Below are positions 1 to 7,022 of a stretch of 21,792 nucleotides of DNA, piece by piece; the stretch's first letter is position 1; each line of letters begins with the position of its first letter. Under the pieces are notes generated by a model. It had not been told where the DNA came from. It saw only the letters and a list, made by a program, of their open reading frames with translations, and did no database searches. The DNA comes from CALJIC01 sp039805565 (GTDB lineage Bacteria > Chloroflexota > Chloroflexia > Chloroflexales > Roseiflexaceae). The position numbers were made by a program, and so were the translations under genes. The stretch spans positions 1 through 21,792 of the forward strand of contig JBDLTZ010000003.1 of the NCBI GenBank assembly GCA_039805565.1, read 5' to 3'.

Positions 1-840
1 GATCTCGATGGCAATCTCGGCGCCGGGGGGGCAGTGGCGGATCGCGCCGGCCACGAGCGTACTGAGAACGCGCTCGAGGCGCATGGTGTCGCCGGCGACG
101 ATGAGCGGCTCACCCTCGACAGTAGGCTGCAAGGGGTGGTCGGGGGAGGCGTAGTGCTCGGCGACGGCGCGCACCTGCTCGGCAATGCTGAAGGTGGCCC
201 GCTGGAGCGTGAGCTGCCCGAGGCCGAGGCGCGCGAAGTCGAGCAGCTGGTCCACTAGCCGGCGCATGCGCTGGCTCTGCTGGCGGACGGAGTCCGCGGC
301 GCGGGAGAGGCGGGGGTGAGCGCGCACCTCGGCGGCGCCGGCGAGCACCGCGCTGTAGCCGAGGATCACCGTGAGCGGGTTCTTGAGCTCGTGTGAGGCA
401 ATCGACAGGATCTCGTCGCGGAGCTGCTGGAGGCGGCGGACCTCGGAGGGGAGGGGCAAGGGCTCAGCGATCGGTGGGAGGTGGGATAGCTCACACAGCA
501 CGAGGGCTTCCACGAGCGTCGGCTGGCCGAGGGCGACGGCCGACAGGCTCAGGTGGCGCACACGGCCATCGGCGCCGCGCAGACACAGCTCGTGCGGCCC
601 CTCGGGCGAGAGGCTAGCGGCGAGGGATGCCACGGGACCGGAGGAGGGCGAGGCGACCGGCGCCCGGGGGACACCTGCCAGCACCGCCACTACCTGGTCG
701 GGGCGCGCGCCGGGTGGCAGGCCGAGCAGCGCGCAGGCGGCACGGTTAGCGGACAGCACATAGCCCTCGGCGTCGCCGATGACGAGTCCGTCCGACAGAG
801 CCGCGCCGAGGCGCTCGAGCTGTACGACATCGATCTTCAT
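1..840 (-). CDS. Sensor histidine kinase, PAS-like + HisKA (3' end cut by window edge)
   Basis: The minus-strand frame is open from ATG at 840 to base 1 (280 codons, no stop), so the C-terminus is missing. Residues about 10-110 resemble a PAS-type sensory domain (GLVIGDAEGYVLSANRAA is the typical first strand and helix). A short linker leads to a HisKA dimerisation domain with the phospho-acceptor motif IASHELKNPLTVILGY, His150. The ATP-binding domain starts near residue 218. No membrane segment is visible, so a cytoplasmic sensor is likely. The N-box region reads RVLSTLVAGAIRHCPPG, with Gly where the usual Mg-binding Asn of NAIK/R sits, so ATP binding may be altered. The start is chosen because no upstream in-frame start precedes it; no clear Shine-Dalgarno is visible. 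It is divergent from the NtrC-type regulator at 999, which makes that protein a plausible partner (inference). Confidence 0.85.
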   Translation of the reverse strand, partial: MKIDVVQLERLGAALSDGLVIGDAEGYVLSANRAACALLGLPPGARPDQVVAVLAGVPRAPVASPSSGPVASLAASLSPEGPHELCLRGADGRVRHLSLSAVALGQPTLVEALVLCELSHLPPIAEPLPLPSEVRRLQQLRDEILSIASHELKNPLTVILGYSAVLAGAAEVRAHPRLSRAADSVRQQSQRMRRLVDQLLDFARLGLGQLTLQRATFSIAEQVRAVAEHYASPDHPLQPTVEGEPLIVAGDTMRLERVLSTLVAGAIRHCPPGAEIAIEI

Positions 841-864
841 AGAGCGGAGTAATATTGGTATAAT
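836..864 (+). promoter_or_regulatory. Candidate housekeeping promoter for the NtrC-type regulator
   Basis: A perfect TATAAT lies at 859-864. It is preceded 17 bases upstream by TTCATA at 836-841 (4 of 6 matches to TTGACA). The site sits in the 158-base gap between the divergent kinase and activator genes and would start RNA near 871, leaving a leader of about 128 bases before ATG 999. In such GC-rich DNA an isolated AT-rich TATAAT stands out. Confidence 0.5.
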
Positions 865-998
865 GGATGCATATTCCAGCCCTGCGTCATAGCACAGACC
901 CATATCCACAGCCCAGGCGAACAGGGAGCGGAGGCGGAAGGCCGGCCCTGCTCCGCACGGCTGTGTCTCCGGCCGCGCAGAGACGAAAGAGCTGAACT

Positions 999-2363
999 AT
1001 GACAGAGCCGTTGGCAGACAGCACCATTGTGATCGCGGATGACGAGTCTGCGATCCGCGACCTGCTGCGGGACATTCTGGAGCCGGAGGGGGCAGCCATC
1101 AAGCTCGCGAAGTCCGGCACCGAGGCGCTGAAGCTGATCGAGGCCGAGGAGCCGGACCTGGCCATCCTGGATGTGCGGATGCCGGCGCCGGACGGATTGG
1201 CGGTGCTGCAGCAGCTTCGCACGCAGGGGAACGACCTGCCGGTGCTGATCATCACGGCGCAGGACTCCTCGACGGTGACGATCGAGGCGATGCAGCGCGG
1301 GGCGTACGACTACATCGCCAAGCCGTTCGAGCCGGACGAGGTGCTGCTTGTGGTGCAGCGGGCGCTGGAGCACCGGCGGCTGACGCGGCGGGTGCACGCG
1401 CTGGAGCAGCAGGTCACCAAGGACCCGCGCGACATCATGATCGGCCGGTCGGCGCCGATGCAGCAGGTGTACAAGATGATCGGGCGCGTGGCGGGCAGCG
1501 ACGCGACGGTGCTGATCACCGGCGAGAGCGGCACGGGCAAGGAGCTGGTGGCGCAGGTGCTGCACCGGACGGGGCCGCGGCGCGAGGGGCCGTTCGTGGC
1601 GGTGAACTGCGCTGCGCTGCCCGAGACGCTGCTGGAGAGCGAGCTGTTCGGGCACGAGAAGGGGGCGTTCACCGGGGCGATGACGCAGCGCAAGGGGCGC
1701 TTCGAGCAGGCCACCAAGGGGACACTGTTCCTGGACGAGATCGGCGAGATCAGCCAGAACACGCAGAAGAAGCTGCTGCGCGTGCTGCAGGAGCGCACAT
1801 TCGAGCGGGTGGGCGGCAACGTGCCCGTGAAGGTCGACGTGCGCGTGATCACCGCCACCAATCGCGACCTGCTGAACGAGGTCCACGAGGGGCGGTTCCG
1901 CGACGACCTGTACTACCGGCTCAATGTTATCAATATTCACATGCCGCCGCTGCACGAGCGCAAGGACGACATCGAGCTGCTGGTTAACCATTTTCTGACA
2001 AAGCGGCGTCCACGCGGGTCGGAGCCACCGCGTATCACGGAGGCGGCGATGCAGGCGCTGCTTGACTATGACTGGCCCGGCAACGTGCGCCAGCTAGAGA
2101 ATACGATCGAGCGTGCGTTCGTGCTGGCGCAGGGCGGGCTGATAGGCCCGGACCACCTGCTGCTGAGCGACGCACCACCCTCGGGGGACCAGGGCCTGCA
2201 CGCGGCACTGGACCGGCTGCTGAACCATGGCGCGCCACTGGGAACGATACTGGCCGACCTGCGCGCACGGCTGATCGCGCAGGCGATCGAGCGCCACCAG
2301 GGCGACCGGGCAGCAGCGGCCCGCGCGCTGGGTGTCAGCGAGGCGGAGCTGGCCATGCCCTAG
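999..2363 (+). CDS. NtrC-family sigma-54-dependent response regulator (REC-AAA+-short HTH)
   Basis: 454 residues. The receiver domain (about 8-122) has the acidic pair D14/D15, phospho-acceptor D58 in ILDVRMP, T86 and K108. The AAA+ domain has Walker A GESGTGKE (175-182), the sigma-54-contact loop GAFTGA (222-227), Walker B TLFLDE (242-247), and later DDLYYRLNV and WPGNVRQLEN. The C-terminus starts a Fis-type HTH (RAAAARALGVSEAEL) but stops ten residues after LGVS, so the recognition helix looks short. Family members activate transcription from sigma-54 promoters by ATP hydrolysis after phosphorylation. rpoN lies 6.6 kb downstream, candidate -24/-12 promoters lie nearby, and a histidine kinase is divergent, so it is probably the local activator. 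The specific signal is unknown. Confidence 0.95.
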   Translation: MTEPLADSTIVIADDESAIRDLLRDILEPEGAAIKLAKSGTEALKLIEAEEPDLAILDVRMPAPDGLAVLQQLRTQGNDLPVLIITAQDSSTVTIEAMQRGAYDYIAKPFEPDEVLLVVQRALEHRRLTRRVHALEQQVTKDPRDIMIGRSAPMQQVYKMIGRVAGSDATVLITGESGTGKELVAQVLHRTGPRREGPFVAVNCAALPETLLESELFGHEKGAFTGAMTQRKGRFEQATKGTLFLDEIGEISQNTQKKLLRVLQERTFERVGGNVPVKVDVRVITATNRDLLNEVHEGRFRDDLYYRLNVINIHMPPLHERKDDIELLVNHFLTKRRPRGSEPPRITEAAMQALLDYDWPGNVRQLENTIERAFVLAQGGLIGPDHLLLSDAPPSGDQGLHAALDRLLNHGAPLGTILADLRARLIAQAIERHQGDRAAAARALGVSEAELAMP

Positions 2364-2399
2364 ACCCGCCTCGCACACTATTATGTACATCTGAACAAA

Positions 2400-2434
2400 A
2401 GCAGGAAGCGTGCCAGAGGGGCACGCTTCCTGCT
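2400..2434. terminator. 15-bp perfect hairpin after the activator gene; also reads as a weak -24/-12 site
   Basis: Arms 2400-2414 and 2420-2434 are exact reverse complements around a 5-base loop (AGAGG). It lies 36 bases after the activator stop, the usual place for an intrinsic terminator. A short T-run is present only on the minus-strand side (AAAA at 2397-2400); the + strand side has none. The right arm also reads GGGCAC-GCTTC-CTGC (2419-2433), with GG and GC spaced as in sigma-54 promoters, directly before the zinc-ribbon gene. Either role or both are possible; the terminator role is favoured. Confidence 0.6.
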
Positions 2435-2476
2435 ATCTGGGCGGCGGAACAGCCGTGACACCAGAGGAGCACCACG

Positions 2477-2731
2477 ATGATCCAGTGCGCCAAATGCGGC
2501 AACGACACGCGCACGAGCGAGCTCGCGACGCCGGCAGGACCGGTGGCGCTGGCGGGGACGATCGGGACAGACCCGCAGCCGATCCTGGCGCAGGTATGCA
2601 CGGCCTGCGGATACATCGAGCTGTACGCGCCGCAGCCGGTGAGCGACGCGCTGGGGATCTCGCACGCTCAACAGCCGGTAGCGGAGCCCGCGGCGACGGT
2701 GCCGGCAGCAGGGGCGAGGCTTGAGTCGTGA
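2477..2731 (+). CDS. Small zinc-ribbon protein of unknown function
   Basis: 84 residues with two CxxC knuckles: C4/C7 in MIQCAKCG and C41/C44 in VCTACGYIELY, spaced as in a zinc ribbon. This should fold about one Zn ion and is seen in small nucleic-acid-binding or regulatory proteins, but no specific family is recognised. The start is supported by a strong Shine-Dalgarno AGAGGAG at 2463-2469. Residues after about 55 are Ala/Pro/Val-rich and look unstructured. The last codons (RLES) and the TGA stop are supplied by the start of a heptanucleotide repeat array (2716 on), so the original C-terminus may have been altered by repeat expansion. It sits between the activator gene and the ABC operon. 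Confidence 0.75.
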   Translation: MIQCAKCGNDTRTSELATPAGPVALAGTIGTDPQPILAQVCTACGYIELYAPQPVSDALGISHAQQPVAEPAATVPAAGARLES

Positions 2732-2764
2732 GGCTTGAGGCTTGAGCATCGAGCCCTGAGCAGC
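2716..2764 (+). repeat. Heptanucleotide tandem array, seven GAG-N4 units
   Basis: Seven consecutive 7-base units all begin with GAG: GAGGCTT, GAGTCGT, GAGGCTT, GAGGCTT, GAGCATC, GAGCCCT, GAGCAGC. The array overlaps the end of the zinc-ribbon gene. Its first 18 bases recur exactly at 5701-5718. The layout resembles the heptameric short tandem repeats known from filamentous cyanobacteria and is probably a genome-wide repeat here. Confidence 0.8.
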
Positions 2765-2807
2765 CCCCCTCACCCCCTCTTCCCGTGGGGGAGAGGGGGT
2801 GAGGGGG
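2765..2807. repeat. REP-like G/C-rich hairpin (16-bp arms)
   Basis: Arms 2765-2780 and 2792-2807 are exact reverse complements (C-rich then G-rich), with a loop that can itself pair CCC with GGG. This CCCCCTCACCCC/GGGGTGAGGGGG type of intergenic palindrome is widespread in GC-rich bacteria. It abuts the heptamer array directly. The rest of the gap to 3063 holds the sigma-54 site and short G/C-rich palindromes such as a perfect 12-base TGGGGCGCCCCA at 2821-2832, a possible but unproven activator site about 150 bases before the predicted start of transcription. Confidence 0.65.
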
Positions 2808-2950
2808 TATCCCATCGTCGTGGGGCGCCCCAGCGGCAGGCGCGCTGCCGATCGCCATCTGTACTCCCCCAGCCCCAGCGGGGAGGAAGGCGGGAGACCC
2901 TCCACCTGGCACCCCTACCCTGCACTGAGAGAAACAGCGCCACATCACGC

Positions 2951-2965
2951 TGGCACAGTGCTTGC
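2951..2965 (+). promoter_or_regulatory. Sigma-54 (-24/-12) promoter for the ABC transporter operon
   Basis: TGGCAC-AGTGC-TTGC matches the sigma-54 consensus TGGCAC-N5-TTGC at all ten fixed positions, with exactly 10 bases between the GG and GC elements, followed by T. It is intergenic and correctly oriented. The predicted start of transcription is near 2977, giving a leader of about 87 bases to ATG 3064. An rpoN gene and a GAFTGA activator are both encoded in this window. Confidence 0.85.
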
Positions 2966-3063
2966 TTCCACGTCTCACTGCTACACCAAACAGCTACGGA
3001 AATATGCAGTGGAGGTCAGGCCGGGGGACCGGGGGCCTCCCTTGCTGTGAAAAGGGCACCGCT

Positions 3064-4086
3064 ATGGCCGGACCGGCTCACATTATCGACGTACGCGACG
3101 CCGACATCAGCTTCGGCGGAGAGGCTGGCGTCTACGACCTGACGCTCAGCGTGGAGGAGGGGACGATCTTCGGCCTGATCGGCCCGAGCGGCTCCGGCAA
3201 GACCACCTCGGTGCGACTGATGACGGGGGTCTACCGGCCGGCGAAGGGCGAGGTGCGCGTGCTGGGGCGGAACCCAAGCAGGTTCAGCCCGCGGACGCGC
3301 GAGCAGATCGGCTATATGCCGCAGCTGTTCACCCTCTACCCGCACCTGACAGTGATGGAGAACCTAAACTTCGTGGCCTCGCTGTACGGCATGGGCTACT
3401 TCCGGCGGCGGGGGCGGCTGGACGAGCTGCTGGAGCTGGTGGAGCTGAGCGCGGCGCGGCACCGGCTGGGCAGCCAGCTCTCCGGCGGGATGCAGCGGCG
3501 GCTCTCGCTGGCCTGCGCGCTGGTGCACAACCCCACACTGATCTTCGCCGACGAGCCGACGGCGGGGATCGACCCCGTGCTGCGCGGCAAGCTGTGGGAT
3601 CACTTCCGCGAGCTGCGCGACCAGGGGCAGACGCTGTTCGTGACCACGCAGTACGTGGGCGAGGCGGCCTACTGCGACCAGGTGGGCGTGATGCGCGACG
3701 GGCGGCTGATCCACGTAGACACCCCAGACGGGCTGCGGAAGCGGGCGCTGGGCGGCGAGATCATCCGGCTGGTGGTGGACCAGCGGCACGAGGTGGCGAC
3801 CGCCGAGATCCTCTTCCGGCAACCGTTCGTGAATGACATCCACCGCGACCGCAGCCACCCGGGGCTACTGCAGGTGTACGTCCACGAGGCGAGCGAGGCG
3901 CTGCCGGCGATCTTCGGGGTGCTAGGCGAGCGCCCTGAGATCACGGTGCAGTCGGCCGAGGAGTACCTGCCGCCATTCGACGATGTGTTCGTGGCGCTGA
4001 TGGAGCAGGCCGGCGAGGCGGAGAACACAGCGACCACGATACCGATCCCAGTGATCGAGGAGAGGACGGTGGGCGATGGCCAATAG
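3064..4086 (+). CDS. ABC transporter ATP-binding protein, DrrA/CcmA-like exporter type
   Basis: 340 residues from ATG 3064; an upstream in-frame ATG at 2962 overlaps the sigma-54 promoter and is rejected. Walker A is GPSGSGKTT (40-48), Q-loop Q87, signature LSGGMQRR (139-146), Walker B TLIFADEP (158-165), D-loop GID (168-170). The switch position reads VTTQY, Gln instead of His, as is common in DrrA-type exporters. A C-terminal extension of about 100 residues is usual for ABC-2 exporter ATPases. It powers export through the permease encoded next, whose start overlaps its stop by 11 bases. The substrate cannot be told from sequence; drugs, lipids or glycoconjugates are typical. The operon has its own -24/-12 promoter, which is unusual for this transporter class. 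Confidence 0.93.
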   Translation: MAGPAHIIDVRDADISFGGEAGVYDLTLSVEEGTIFGLIGPSGSGKTTSVRLMTGVYRPAKGEVRVLGRNPSRFSPRTREQIGYMPQLFTLYPHLTVMENLNFVASLYGMGYFRRRGRLDELLELVELSAARHRLGSQLSGGMQRRLSLACALVHNPTLIFADEPTAGIDPVLRGKLWDHFRELRDQGQTLFVTTQYVGEAAYCDQVGVMRDGRLIHVDTPDGLRKRALGGEIIRLVVDQRHEVATAEILFRQPFVNDIHRDRSHPGLLQVYVHEASEALPAIFGVLGERPEITVQSAEEYLPPFDDVFVALMEQAGEAENTATTIPIPVIEERTVGDGQ

Positions 4087-5617
4087 TCAGTGGCAGCGGG
4101 TGGCGGTGCGGGCGCCCCAGCGTGTGACCTACGGGGCGGCGCCGGTGCTGAAGCCAGTCATCCGGCTGCTCTCGTTCTTCAGCAAGGAGGTGAACGAGAT
4201 CCGGCGCCAGCCGCGCCTGATCCTGAGCCTGCTGCTGGGGCCGTTCGCGATCCTGCTGCTGTTCGGCGCGGGCTACCAGGGGAACCAGCCGCTGCTGCGC
4301 ACCGCGATCGTGGTGCCGGAGGGGGGCGAGTCCGACCTGGACGTGGCGTCGCTCGAGCAGATCGGCGGGCTGAACTTCAAGCTTGAAGGCGTGACCAGCG
4401 ACCGCGAGGAGGCGATGCGGCGGCTGCGAGCGGGCGAGCTAGACGTGGTGCAGGTCTTCCCGGGGAACATCCGCGAGCGGGTGCTGGAGGGCGAGCAGCC
4501 GCAGGTCGAGTTTATCTTCAACGAGATCAACCCGCTGAACGAGCAGTGGATCCAATACCTGGGCTACGCCGAGATCGTGGAGATCAACAAGAACATCCTG
4601 CTGAACTCGACCACCGGCCTGCAGGGGGAGGCGCAGGAGCTGCGCGGGCAGCTGGCCGAGGTGCGGACACAGCTAGACGAGGCCGACGCCGGGCTGGCCT
4701 CGGCCGACCCCGACCAGCTGCAGCAGTCGGTGCGGCGGCTGAAGGAGGCCAGCGGAGCGCTGGCGCTGGGCGGGCTGGCGGCGGGGGCCGAGGGCCAGGA
4801 GCTGCGGGCCGAGCTGACGCAGCTGCGCGAGGACCTGGACACACTGGACCAGGCGATCAGCGAGGGGCGGCTGGAGGCACAGCGCGAGCGAATCCGCACC
4901 ACGCGCGAGCGGATCGTGCGGCTGGAGGAGATGACGGCGCAGTTTAGCGAGCTCCCGCCGGGGGTGATCGTCTCGCCGCTGCAGCAGACCTACCAGAATC
5001 TGAACGGCGCCTCGTACAACCTGATGACCTTCTACGCCCCGAGCGTGCTGGCGCTGCTGGTGCAGCACATCGCCGTGACGCTGGGCGCGCTCTCGCTAGT
5101 GCGCGAGAAGCTGCTGGGGGCCACCGAGATCTTCCGCGTGGCGCCGGTGTCGGTGCTGCAGGTGCTGCTGGGCAAGTACCTTGGATTCACCCTGTTCATC
5201 GGGGTGATCACGGCAGTACTGGTGGGGCTGATGCGGCTGCTGAACATCCCCTTCCTGGGCGATCCGCTGACGTTCGCGGGGCTGGCGCTGCTGCTGACGC
5301 TGGCATCACTGGGCGTGGGCTTCTTCATCTCGTCGATCTCGAACTCGGACAGCCAGGCGGTACAGCTCTCGATGCTGGTGCTGCTGATGTCGGTGTTCTT
5401 CAGCGGGTTCTTCCTGCCGCTGGAGAACTTCTGGGAGCCGGTGCGGACCGTGGCGTACGGGCTGCCGCTGACGCACGGGATCGCGGGGTACCAGAACATC
5501 ATGCTGCGCGGGACCGCCCCGGACAGCTTCTCGTGGCTGGCGCTGTCCGCGATCGCGGTGGTGACGTTCGTAGGGGCGCTGGCGGGGGCGTGGGTGCAGT
5601 TCCGCAAGACGACGTAG
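4076..5617 (+). CDS. ABC-2 type permease with large coiled-coil extracytoplasmic loop
   Basis: 513 residues. One membrane segment lies near 47-66 (LILSLLLGPFAILLLFGAG), then about 250 residues expected outside the membrane, then about five more segments from residue 325 onward, ending in GALAGAWVQFRKTT. This layout is that of ABC2_membrane_3/YhgE-like permeases. The loop between about 175 and 300 is rich in Glu, Gln, Arg and Leu with heptad spacing and is predicted to be a long coiled coil. That could span the periplasm or wall, or contact a partner. It is translationally coupled to the ATPase gene by an 11-base overlap, with GGAGAGGA about ten bases before its ATG. The stop codon's last base is the first base of a heptamer array. 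Confidence 0.9.
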   Translation: MANSQWQRVAVRAPQRVTYGAAPVLKPVIRLLSFFSKEVNEIRRQPRLILSLLLGPFAILLLFGAGYQGNQPLLRTAIVVPEGGESDLDVASLEQIGGLNFKLEGVTSDREEAMRRLRAGELDVVQVFPGNIRERVLEGEQPQVEFIFNEINPLNEQWIQYLGYAEIVEINKNILLNSTTGLQGEAQELRGQLAEVRTQLDEADAGLASADPDQLQQSVRRLKEASGALALGGLAAGAEGQELRAELTQLREDLDTLDQAISEGRLEAQRERIRTTRERIVRLEEMTAQFSELPPGVIVSPLQQTYQNLNGASYNLMTFYAPSVLALLVQHIAVTLGALSLVREKLLGATEIFRVAPVSVLQVLLGKYLGFTLFIGVITAVLVGLMRLLNIPFLGDPLTFAGLALLLTLASLGVGFFISSISNSDSQAVQLSMLVLLMSVFFSGFFLPLENFWEPVRTVAYGLPLTHGIAGYQNIMLRGTAPDSFSWLALSAIAVVTFVGALAGAWVQFRKTT

Positions 5618-5718
5618 TGCTGAGTGCTGAGTGCTGAGTGCTGAGTGCTGAGTGCTGAGTCTTGAGCACTGCGGTACTCCCGACGCAGCGCCGGAGTGGT
5701 GAGGCTTGAGTCGTGAGG
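5617..5718 (+). repeat. GTGCTGA heptamer array plus a second copy of an 18-base repeat
   Basis: Six perfect GTGCTGA units (5617-5658) and one variant GTCTTGA (5659-5665) start on the last base of the permease stop codon. After about 35 non-repeat bases, GAGGCTTGAGTCGTGAGG (5701-5718) repeats 2716-2733 exactly. The array fills most of the 130-base gap before the AI-2E genes. No terminator hairpin is seen, so read-through from the ABC operon is possible. Confidence 0.88.
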
Positions 5719-5747
5719 GCAGGGGAGCTTGCCGCCGAGGACAGGAT

Positions 5748-7022
5748 ATGACACCGGACATACCTTCGAACCCGACGATCCTGGAGCGGGTGCGGCTGCG
5801 CCAGGTGGCGCAGGGCACCGTGGTGGTGATGCTGGTGGTGCTGGCCTTCGTGCTGGCGCTGAGCATCCGCGAGGCGCTGATCACCATCTTCCTGGGCATC
5901 CTGCTGGCCACGGCGCTGCGCCCCGTGATGAACGTGCTGCGCGAGCTTCGGGTGCAGCGGCACCTGGCGGCGGGGATCGCCGTGCTACTGCTGGTGGGCG
6001 CGGTGGTAGGCACAGTGGTGGTGCTGGCGCCGATGGTGGTGACGCAGGCGGGGGCGCTGGCGCGGGAGCTCCCGCAGGCCTACGACAGTATCCGCGACCA
6101 GCTGCTGGCCTCGCCGTACCGTGTCGTGCGGCAGCTCGGCATCCAGCTGCCGCAGCGCCCGCCGCTGGAGCCCGGGACACTCGGGACGACGGTGGTGAGC
6201 ACGGTGCTCGAGCGGCTGCCGGATATCGGCTGGTGGCTGTTCGGCACGCTGGCGGTGCTGGCGTTCACCTACTACTGGCTTCTGTACCGCGACCGGTCAC
6301 TGCGCGGGCTGCTGCTGCTGCTGCCAATGGAGCAGCGCGAGGGGGCCGAGCAGGTGTGGCTGCGGATCGAGGATAAGATCGGCGCCTTCCTGCGCGGCCA
6401 GGCGCTGCTGGCGCTGGCCACGGGCGGGCTCTCGCTGCTCGGGTACTGGCTGGTGGGCACGCCGTACGTGATCCTGATGGCGCTGATCGCCGGACTGCTG
6501 GAGCTGATCCCGTTCATCGGGCCGTTCATCGCGGGGGGGATCGCGGTAGCGGCGGCCCTGAGCATCTCGCCGGCGGCGGCGCTGGGAACGCTGGTGGTGG
6601 CGGGGCTGATCCAGCAGGCAGAGAACATCTTCCTGGCGCCGCGGATCATGGACGAGGCGGTGGGCGTGGCGCCGGTGGTGACACTGCTGGCGTTCGTGGG
6701 CTTCGCCGCGCTGTTCGGGCTGAGCGGTGCGCTGCTGGCGATCCCGCTGGCGGCCGTGCTGCAGGTGCTGTTCTTCGAGTGGATGCAGCGGCGCGCGGGG
6801 GCCACGGTGGAGGAGCCGGTGCAAGGCCGAAGCCTGGTGGACCGGCTGCGCTACCAGGCGCGCGATCTCGCGCAGGACCTGGCGGGCATGATGCGCCACA
6901 AGGAGGAGGAGGCGAGCGGCGCCGCAGATGAGGCCGAGGAGTCGATCGAGCAGGTGATCGCGGACCTGGAGGCGCTGCTGGACCGGGTGGACGGCGAGCG
7001 CGAGCAGGCAGGAAGCATATGA
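5748..7022 (+). CDS. AI-2E family (PerM-type) membrane transporter, first of a pair
   Basis: 424 residues from ATG 5748, preceded by GAGGACAGG; the upstream in-frame start at 5706 would lie in repeat-derived sequence. Hydrophobic N-terminal segments (VVVMLVVLAFVLALSI, LITIFLGILLATAL, AAGIAVLLLVGAVVGTVVVLAPMVV) precede a soluble stretch with AxxLPxxYDS-like spacing. The C-terminal membrane block contains ELIPFIGPFI, a hallmark of the family, and APRIMDEAVGVAPVVTLLAFVGFAALFGLSGALLAIPLAAV. The tail is acidic and probably cytoplasmic. Members range from AI-2 exporters to Na+/H+ antiporter-like proteins, so the substrate is not assignable. It is coupled to the next gene by ATGA. Confidence 0.9.
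   Translation: MTPDIPSNPTILERVRLRQVAQGTVVVMLVVLAFVLALSIREALITIFLGILLATALRPVMNVLRELRVQRHLAAGIAVLLLVGAVVGTVVVLAPMVVTQAGALARELPQAYDSIRDQLLASPYRVVRQLGIQLPQRPPLEPGTLGTTVVSTVLERLPDIGWWLFGTLAVLAFTYYWLLYRDRSLRGLLLLLPMEQREGAEQVWLRIEDKIGAFLRGQALLALATGGLSLLGYWLVGTPYVILMALIAGLLELIPFIGPFIAGGIAVAAALSISPAAALGTLVVAGLIQQAENIFLAPRIMDEAVGVAPVVTLLAFVGFAALFGLSGALLAIPLAAVLQVLFFEWMQRRAGATVEEPVQGRSLVDRLRYQARDLAQDLAGMMRHKEEEASGAADEAEESIEQVIADLEALLDRVDGEREQAGSI

Noticed and set aside
837..1991. 384-residue minus-strand frame opposite the activator gene
   Set aside because: It is His/Arg/Leu/Gln-rich and antisense to REC and AAA+ motifs that are clearly real; no start signal or family resemblance.
2907..2925. Second TGGCAC upstream of the ABC operon as another sigma-54 site
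   Set aside because: The nearest TGC gives 12 rather than 10 bases between GG and GC, so spacing is wrong for sigma-54.
5617..5665. Possible CRISPR-like array
   Set aside because: The unit is only 7 bases, contiguous and without spacers; no cas genes are present. It is a simple tandem repeat.
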